From positions 57,048,844 to 57,112,843 of the forward strand of contig OY992540.1 of NCBI GenBank assembly GCA_963921195.1: a stretch of 64,000 nt of DNA, written 5' to 3'. Numbering within the stretch: the stretch's first letter is position 1; each line of letters opens with the position of its first letter. The notes below the pieces were generated by a model. The model did no database searches. It saw only the letters and a program-made list of their open reading frames with translations, and was not told the origin of the DNA. The translations under genes were made by a program, and so were the position numbers. This document shows positions 57,486-64,000 of this stretch, piece after piece. The DNA comes from Pegoplata infirma. Its lineage: Eukaryota; Arthropoda; Insecta; Diptera; Anthomyiidae.

Positions 57486-59741
57486 TTTTATACCCTTCAA
57501 CTACAGTATGGGGGTATACTCACTTTGTCATTCTAAAGCATCAAAATATCGCCGAGGACCCCATAAAGTATATGGGGCATTCCATGTCAAATCGGACACT
57601 TTGAAATTTTTTTTTTTTAGATTTTCCCAATTTGTTTACAGCTTTTAGTACCCTTCGAAAACTCCTTCGTGGTAAATTTTTTGATGACCCGTTCAAAAGA
57701 TATCGTATTTTTAAAAATTAGTAGTTTGCTCATATACTCCAAATTTCAATTTTTTTTTTTTTCAAAATTTTTGTTTTTTTTACGTTTTTTTCTAAAAAAA
57801 AATCCCAATAAATTCTTAAAAGCGTTCTAGTATGCAATTTTAAAGTTTTAAAATTTAAATCTCATTTTTGAAAATGTTTGTACTATTCGACTTTTTTTGG
57901 AAATTTTTTTGTGTAAAACTTCTATCGATTATACAAATTTTTTGCCCAGGGCGATCGTGGGATAACGATTATTACTATTTTTTTAAATTTTTTATAAAAA
58001 AAAATTATTGTAATTTTCCAGTCTTAAAATCATTTCTACTGCTCCAATGGTGCGTCATAGAGGGGTTATTTATAAGACCGACCCCCATTAATTTTTACGT
58101 CTTAACATTTCTTTAAACAAACTAATACCCTATCTCCAATTTATAAGGGGGCTCCCACACAAAACGACATTTTTTAAAATTTGCTCCAACCGCTCTAACT
58201 GCCCTGATAGTGGCCTTAGAGCAACAAAATGTATGACCGACCCACAATATTTTTTCAGTCCAAACATTTTCTCTGAACCCTCTATCTTTAACTGTTAAGG
58301 GGGTCCCCATACAATTTTTTTGATTTTTTGTAAATTTGTTTTATTTAATCAGCTTCTACCGGTCCAATGGTGCGTCCGAGAGGGGTCATTAGTGAGACCG
58401 ACCCCCATTTATTTTTACCCTACAACATTTTTTTAAAACATACCTATGCCTTATCTCTACTCCCTAAGTAGGCTCCCATACAAATAACAGTTGGAGCAAA
58501 TTTTATAAAAATGTAATTTTGTATGGGAGCCTACTTAGGGAGTGGAGATAGGGCGTAGGTATATTTTAAAAAAATGTTGAAAGGTAAAAATAGATGGGGG
58601 TTGGTCTCACTAATGACCCCTCTCGGATGCACCATTGGACCGGTAGAAGCTGATTAAATAAAACTAATTTACAAAAAATAAAAAAAAATTGTATGGGGAC
58701 CGCCTTAACAATTAGAGATAGAGGGTAGGTGTGTTCAGAGAAAATGTTTGAACTAAAAAAATAATGTGTTGCTCTAAGGGCACTATTAGGGCAGTTAGAG
58801 CGGTTGGAGCAAATTTTGAAAAATGTCGTTTTGTGTGGGAGCCCCCTTAGAAATTGGAGATAGTGTATTAGTTTGTTAAAATGAAATGTGAAGACGTAAA
58901 AATTAATATGGGTCGGTCTTATAAATGACCCCTCTATGACGCACCATTGGAGCAGTAGAAATGATTTTAAGATTGAAAAATTACAATAAATTTTTTTCAA
59001 AAAATTTTAAAAAATAGTTATAATCGTTATCCCACGATCCTCCTGGGCAGAAATATTGTAGAATCGATAGAAGTTTTATACAAAAAAATTTCAAAAAAAT
59101 CGAATAGTACAAACATTTTCAAAAATGAGATTTAAATTTAAAAACTTAAAAATCGAATACTAGAGCGCTTTATAGATTTTTTTGGGAAATGTACGCAAAA
59201 TAACAAAATTTTTGAACAAAAAAAAAAATCTAAATTTGGACCATTATTGAAGAAGTTATGAGTAAAAGAAATTTGAGTAAAGGAACAAACTAAACAAACT
59301 AAAAAATCTGAAAAATTACCACAAAGGGGTTTTCGAAGGGTACTAAAAACTGTAAATAAATTGGGAAAATCTAACAAAAAAAATTTCGAAGTGTCCGATT
59401 TCGCATGGAATGCCCCATATATATTCATGATCAGTAATCGATTTTAAGACATTTTAGCGATGTCCGTCCGTCTGTAGAGGACAAGATACAGTCCAAAATA
59501 AAAGATCTAGACTTCCGAAGTTTGGCACGAATATGTCTAATGGTCTTAGGCTGGTTACGTTCGGAAGTGGGTAAAATCGGAACAGGGAGAAAAAAGTTTC
59601 GCCTTAAAGAACTTGACAAACCATTGAAAAACGCGAATTTTTGGACTTTTTTTTTGTATTTTTGGTAAACTAATGAAACAATTTTATGTTCGCAGAAGCT
59701 GTTTAAAGTCTTGCGCTTGGACCCTGGGGATACAAAATTTC
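57486..59741 (+). mobile_element. Helentron-like element split by a foldback
   Basis: It starts 'ttttatacccttcaactaca', is broken at 57574 inside 'ccataaagtatat', and resumes at 59417 with 'atatatattcatgatcag', GTCCGTCCGTCTG and 'gtttcgccttaaagaac'. The 3' tail is missing; the sequence abuts another Helentron fragment at the hAT site near 59750. Confidence 0.75.
57574..59416. mobile_element. Long foldback element, GGGGCATTCCATG...CATGGAATGCCCC
   Basis: Arms of about 900 bp meet near 58495. ATAT stands on both sides (57570-57573, 59417-59420). The inner modules (gcgtcatagaggggtcatt-like, 'gctctaactgcc', 'gggagccccctta') are shared with the foldback 9383-11511, although the outer ends differ. 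The 144-codon ORF at 58566-59000 crosses arm modules and is not credible as a gene. Confidence 0.8.
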
Positions 59742-59757
59742 GGTTGTTCATGATCAG

Positions 59758-60577
59758 CAGGGAAACCAAAAATATGCTCTAAAAAACACGTTTTATGCGC
59801 TTAAAATATGCCCTTAAAAACCGAAAATATGCTCTAAAAACAATAAAAATATGCTCTTACAAAAATTAAGTCACCTTTTTTGCGGAGTTTTTTTCAATTT
59901 TTTAGAGAATAGACCAAAAAACACCGTTATGTGGGGTAGTTAGAGGGTTAATATGTTCTACAAAATAATTGGCCTTAATATTTTCTACAAAGGTGCTGAA
60001 TATACACTACACTCAGGTCTAAAGAAAACATAGTTTCATATACCGATATGAATCAAGAACAAGCCAAAGGGGAGTCAAAATTTTGGATAAAATTTGAAAT
60101 TGTTTTTCAATGTAATTTTTTTTCTAGCAGAGTTACCAGATATTTCAACCTGACAAGAAAACAAACATTTTAACAAACTTACAAAATTTAAAAAAAAAAA
60201 CATCCCACAAAAATTCAAAAATTTTAAAAATAAGTGTAGTTATAAAAAAAAATGGAAAAGAATGCTCTAAAAATTAAAAAAAAAAAATGCTCTAAAAATT
60301 TAAAAATATGCTGTAAAAATTTAAAAATATGCTCTAAAAAGTTAAAAAATTGCTCTCAAAATTGAAAAAATGCTCTAAAAATATGCTCTTATGCTAAAAT
60401 ATGCTCTTAAACCTAAAATATGCAAAAATATGCTCTTAAGGCTAAAATATGCAAAAATATGCTCTAACAAATCGATGCCAGATTTCTTAAAATCTTCTGA
60501 AACGGATAAATAACTTACCCATACATCAATACAATGCGCAGGAAAAAACATGATACTGCATATTTTTGGTTTCCCTG
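59758..60577. mobile_element. hAT-like element, CAGGGAAACC ends, AAATATGCTCT motifs
   Basis: Ends CAGGGAAACCAAAAATATGC and the complement are flanked by ATGATCAG (59750-59757, 60578-60585). AAATATGCTCT(T/A)AAA motifs fill both subterminal parts (59770-59865 and 60255-60470). No transposase. Confidence 0.87.
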
Positions 60578-61150
60578 ATGATCAGTGATCGATTTTACGA
60601 TTTTCTAAAGATGTTCATCCGTCTGTCTGTCTGTAGTTAACACGATGCAGTACAAACTAAAAGAGCTAGACTCCAGAAATTTGGCACGAATATGTAATAT
60701 ATTCCTAGGCAGGTTAAGTTCGTAAATGACCAAAATCGGATCAGGGTAAAAGAAGTTCCCCCTTGAGGATTGTAACCACCCTCTGGAAAACACCATTTAT
60801 GTACATGATTTTTTTGTTTTTGTTTAACCCTAGGATGTTCAACTGGGCTTTTCGAGGCCCATTTTGATTTTAAGTATTCGCCATTAACACCCACCAACAC
60901 CCCACGCCCACGCCCAAGTCTGAGCCACGCATTAACAATTAGTGTGGTACAAGTCTTCTACACGCTACACAATCCCAGCAATCAATTAAAAGCTTAAAAG
61001 GGGAAAAAATTGTAAGGGCCTCGACAGGCCCAGTAGAGTCACTTACCACTGCCCAGGCAGTCAGACATCCTAGGGTTAACAAATGCAACATGTTTATGGT
61101 AAAAGAAGTTCAAAGTCCTGGGATAAAAAATGTCGTTTCTTTCTGTACCA
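60578..61150 (+). mobile_element. 5'-truncated Helentron-like element split by a TTAA MITE
   Basis: It starts at 'atgatcagtgatcgatttta', contains GTCTGTCTGTCTG and 'gttcccccttgaggatt', and is interrupted at 60828. It continues to 'aaagtcctgggataaaaaat' and has no hairpin tail. Confidence 0.75.
60828..61075. mobile_element. piggyBac-like MITE (TTAA, CCCTAGGATGT ends)
   Basis: The 248-bp element begins CCCTAGGATGT and ends ACATCCTAGGG, with TTAA on both sides (60824-60827, 61076-61079). The empty site 'tttgtttaacaaat' is present at 22089. CCC termini and TTAA are characteristic of piggyBac. A second inverted pair (ttcgaggccc, gggcctcga) lies inside. No ORF. Confidence 0.85.
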
Positions 61151-61183
61151 CATAAGTTTTAGGCCTATTACTTGTTCTTCCGG

Positions 61184-61829
61184 AGTACCAACTGTTGGTT
61201 AGGGCGAGTTTCGTGTCGTAATGCCTGCCAAAAGATGGCCACGTTAGATCTGAATGTGGAAGATTTATGAACAAATTTTGCAAGGTCATTTTTAGTCGGA
61301 AAGCAGCGGTCAAAGTAGGAAAAAATTACGTATTTCGGCCAAAATCATATCCGAATTTTTTAACAAAATCAGGCTTTCAAATTTAGAAATTTGGCGTACT
61401 TAATTAGAAAATATTTAAAAAATTCCGAAACCGCGAATTTGATCCACATTTGCTGATCAGAATTTTGGACCGAAATCGTGTTTTTATATTTTTTTAATAT
61501 TTTTTAGATAACATACTTACCATTTTCCAACTTTTAAGAACAATTTGGAAAAAAATAATTTTTATGTTAAAAAATCAGCATCTGTGAACTAAAAGCGCGG
61601 TTTTTCAATTTCTTAAATTTTTTCCAATAATTTTTTTTAATATTTTTCCGAGTTTTTAAGCCGGATTTTGTTAAAAAATTCGGACATGCATTTTGGTCAA
61701 AATATGTCATTTTTTTCAACTTTGACCGCTGGTTGCTGACTGAAGATGACCTTGAAAAATTTTTTCATATTATGACACGAAATTTGAATGTTTATATTTG
61801 ACGGGACGCCCTACGGTTGGTATTCAATT
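61184..61829. mobile_element. Foldback element, about 650 bp
   Basis: The left arm (accaac.gttggttagggcg, cgtgtcgtaat, gcggtcaaagtagg, 'ttaacaaaatcaggctt') pairs with the right arm (gccggattttgttaa, ctttgaccgctggttgct, gacacgaaa, 'cgccctacggttggt'). The centre is near 61505. Ends are not sharp. The ORF at 61110-61313 runs into it and is not a gene. Confidence 0.65.
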
Positions 61830-63330
61830 TCTTCCATTTTTTTGGGTAAAGTTATTTCAAAGCTTCCATGTGAACTGCCACCTTAGCCCTACTATTTTTT
61901 TTTTTTTTTTTTCAATATTTTTTATAACAATTTTTCAAAATTCTTATTTTATATTGGCCTAATCTGTTCTAAATTAAGAAACATAACAAAAAAATATAGG
62001 ATTTATATTAGACTTTGTTTGTGCTTTATCCAACATGTGTATATATTTTTTTTTTTTTCATAAGCTTATGTTGCACTCATTCACACATCTGTGTGTATGA
62101 CTGTGTGTGTCTTCATGTATCTCTCATTCTGTTTGTTTGAAACTGTATTTGTTAGAATCATATTTGTTTTTTATGTTTATTTGAAAAATTTTTCAATTTT
62201 ATGGTTTCTGGATAATATGCGTTCAACTAGAAGTAAATACCCATAGAATAGTGTGTATTGCAATAACAAAACTACTGCATGCAGCCAGCCAGTCAGTTAC
62301 AACAATAATAACAGAAACATGTAGTATACTTTTGTGGCAACACACTGGTTGCCACAATGTTACATGTCATTGTATTTTTGTTATTTACTATACAGGCTAC
62401 ACGGGGTTTTTATTACCAAGGCAACTTACTAACCAACCAAACGAACCACCTCTTTTTCGTTAAACCAGCATTTGTAGCCGTAATATTTGTATTTTGGTTT
62501 AAATGAAATCTTTTTTTTTATAACAGATTTATTTCAGACTTTTTTATGGTTGCCCTACAATATTTTATTGTAGGTTTACCTGTTTTTTATGTAACTGCAA
62601 CAATCGATGGAGAAAAGGTTTTTGCATGGTGGAAAGGAAAGTTTTCATCTAGAAAACTTCAATCTGGGTCCCCTTTCCAGCATCCAATCCATTTTTTCGA
62701 CATTCCATTCTAACTTTTCTGTTGCCTTCTTCTGTAGGGTATTGCACTGTCGCTATGGTTGGATTAATATTCTGGTGGTTACGTTTTTTTTTTTTAATAT
62801 TCTATAGCCTGATTATTATGGGCATCCACTGACCTGTACTAGATTAGCGTATATTTGTACGTGGATGTTTAATCTGTGGGTTTTATAACTATTTTTAAGT
62901 CTTCTCTGTGTATTTAAACAATAACAACTACAACAAAAAGAGTGATTATAAAATATTTTGTGTTGTTTTAATTAAGGTTGTATATTGTGGTGCATTGTAT
63001 AACTAATCATTATTCTGTTATATGTGAAGCAGGAGAGCAAATGATTATTTTTAATAGTTTATAATTGCTGGATTAAAATTAGTGTTTTATATTTTGAAGA
63101 AAATTGTTAGCGTACACTAAATTTAATTTGCTTTTTAATTATTTTTTTTTTTTTTTTAAGTATCAAATTCTATTTTTTTTTTATTTAATAAAGATTGTTG
63201 TACCTATTGCTCAATTTTGAAGAAAGGTACCCAGACATTTAAATTTTGTGTAACTAAGCGTATACTTGATATCCATTTAGTACTAATTAATAATGCGTAT
63301 ACGCTACTACACATAGAAAGAGTGTGAGCG
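61830..63330. other. Low-copy region with TG-rich microsatellites and poly(T)
   Basis: No transposon ends seen. It contains poly(T) at 61893-61912, TGTGTG runs at 62092-62111, and a perfect hairpin TTGTGGCAAC-ACACTG-GTTGCCACAA at 62332-62357. Small ORFs at 62251-62463 and 62607-62807 lack recognisable domains. It may be unique intergenic or intronic DNA. Confidence 0.45.
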
Positions 63331-63334
63331 ACTT

Positions 63335-63505
63335 TTTTCAATTTCTAAAAAGTCGGCTTTTCGAATATTCGACTATTTCAAATTCAAAAAAGTAGATTTT
63401 TCGACTTTTCGCATATTTCAAATTTTAAAAAGTTATCTTTTCGACCTTTCGACTTTTTAAAAAAGTTTTTCAGCTTTTTTCGACTTTTGCAAGGCCAGGT
63501 GCAAA
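63335..63505. repeat. TTTTCGACTTTT motif cluster
   Basis: 'ttttcgacttt', 'aaaaagtcg' and 'cgaatattcga' recur in both orientations over about 170 bp. It is similar in kind to the hAT subterminal motif blocks, without recognisable ends. Confidence 0.45.
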
Positions 63506-63568
63506 ACAGCTAGTATTATATAAAAGGTCGAATAAAATTTTAGAATTATATTCAACCCTATTGTACAT

Positions 63569-64000
63569 TAGGGTGGCTCATTTTTGGGCTTTTCTATCTG
63601 ATCAAATTCTAATACCCGCCAAAAGTGTCGGTCCCCTAAGGGTAACTCACATACAAAATATCACTCCGATCGGAGTTTATCTTCTGTCTCCACTTTGAGC
63701 CTCAAAATTGGCGTTTTCGCAAAAAAAGGACTTTAAAAAAAAAACAAAAAAAAAATTAAGTTTTTTTATCACACAAATTTTTTTTTTTCCTTGAACGATT
63801 TTCATAGTATTTATGAACAAATTCATACAATTTATTAACTTTTCATAATATTTATAAACTTTTTCATAGTATTTATGAATAAATCAAAATATGTGAAATT
63901 TAAGAATTTTTAACATTTTTCATAAATACTATGAAAAAGTTTATAAATATTATGAAAAGTTAATAAATGGTATGAATTTTTTCATAAATACTATGAAAAT
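63569..64000. mobile_element. Left part of a foldback element cut by the window edge
   Basis: It begins TAGGGTGGCTCATTTTTGGG, a hAT-like start. From 63790 onward 'cataatatttataaac' and 'catagtatttatgaa' are followed by their complements (63917-63999), with the centre near 63895. The right end is predicted beyond the window, so the duplication cannot be checked. Confidence 0.5.

Noticed and set aside
58566..59000. 144-codon ORF, one of the longest in the window
   Set aside because: It lies across repeated modules of the foldback 57574-59416 and the matching sequence in the other arm is not open in the same way; no protein features.

Overview
The window looks like intergenic or heterochromatic nuclear DNA of a schizophoran fly, most likely a calyptrate (blowfly or house-fly type). 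This is inferred from more than a dozen DINE-1/INE-1-like Helentron repeats that keep the fly-type layout: a TATACCC start, an internal 'ccccataaagtatatata' block, a GTCC/GTCTG microsatellite, then an ATTCGGC...GCCGAAT hairpin and a CTTGTTT end. The DNA is strongly AT-rich. I recognise no host gene, no rRNA and no intact transposase or reverse transcriptase. The best protein-coding candidate is an unidentified 128-codon ORF on the minus strand at 35252-35638 with an AATAAA just downstream; I rate it weakly.

Almost everything else is non-autonomous mobile DNA, much of it nested. Because the same hosts occur several times, the window supplies its own empty sites, so many element ends and target-site duplications (TSDs) can be read directly. 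I find nine hAT-like elements with 8-bp TSDs, two Transib-like elements with CACAGTG-type ends and 5-bp TSDs, two TTAA (piggyBac-like) elements, several TA-flanked MITEs, a Helitron 3' end (1-195), one solo LTR (7969-8859), two CAAGG-ended elements with 3-bp TSDs, two long foldbacks flanked by ATAT, and a CCCAG...CTGGG group flanked by 2-bp duplications of varied sequence.

Layout. 1-7.8 kb: Helitron end, a TTAA MITE, oligo(T)/CATCA simple-sequence tracts, and a Helentron with two nested insertions. 7.8-14.5 kb: one old dispersed copy of a roughly 520-bp repeat broken by a solo LTR and two large nested stacks. 15.4-22.6 kb: two Helentrons, one holding stacked hAT elements with tRNA-like sequences. 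22.6-31.6 kb: minisatellites, CAAGG elements, CCCAG elements. 31.6-34.9 kb: oligo(T)/oligo(A) repeats and a hAT. 34.9-36.8 kb: low-copy DNA with the ORF candidate. 37.9-47.9 kb: a MITE containing a 9.6-kb hAT-like element, inside which lies a 7.7-kb inverted tandem array of 541-bp monomers, nearly identical to each other. These monomers are the young, amplified form of the dispersed repeat at 7.8-14.5 kb. 48.5-55.8 kb: a six-deep nest containing a Transib-like element. 57.5-61.8 kb: Helentrons with a foldback, a hAT and a piggyBac-like MITE. 62-63.3 kb: low-copy DNA. 63.6 kb to the end: the left end of a further element cut by the window edge.

The most notable signals are the inverted 541-bp satellite and its dispersed progenitor, RSS-like ends (heptamer, 23-bp spacer, nonamer) on the 4939-5775 element, the CCCAG group with variable 2-bp duplications, and tRNA-like Pol III boxes carried inside DNA transposons.
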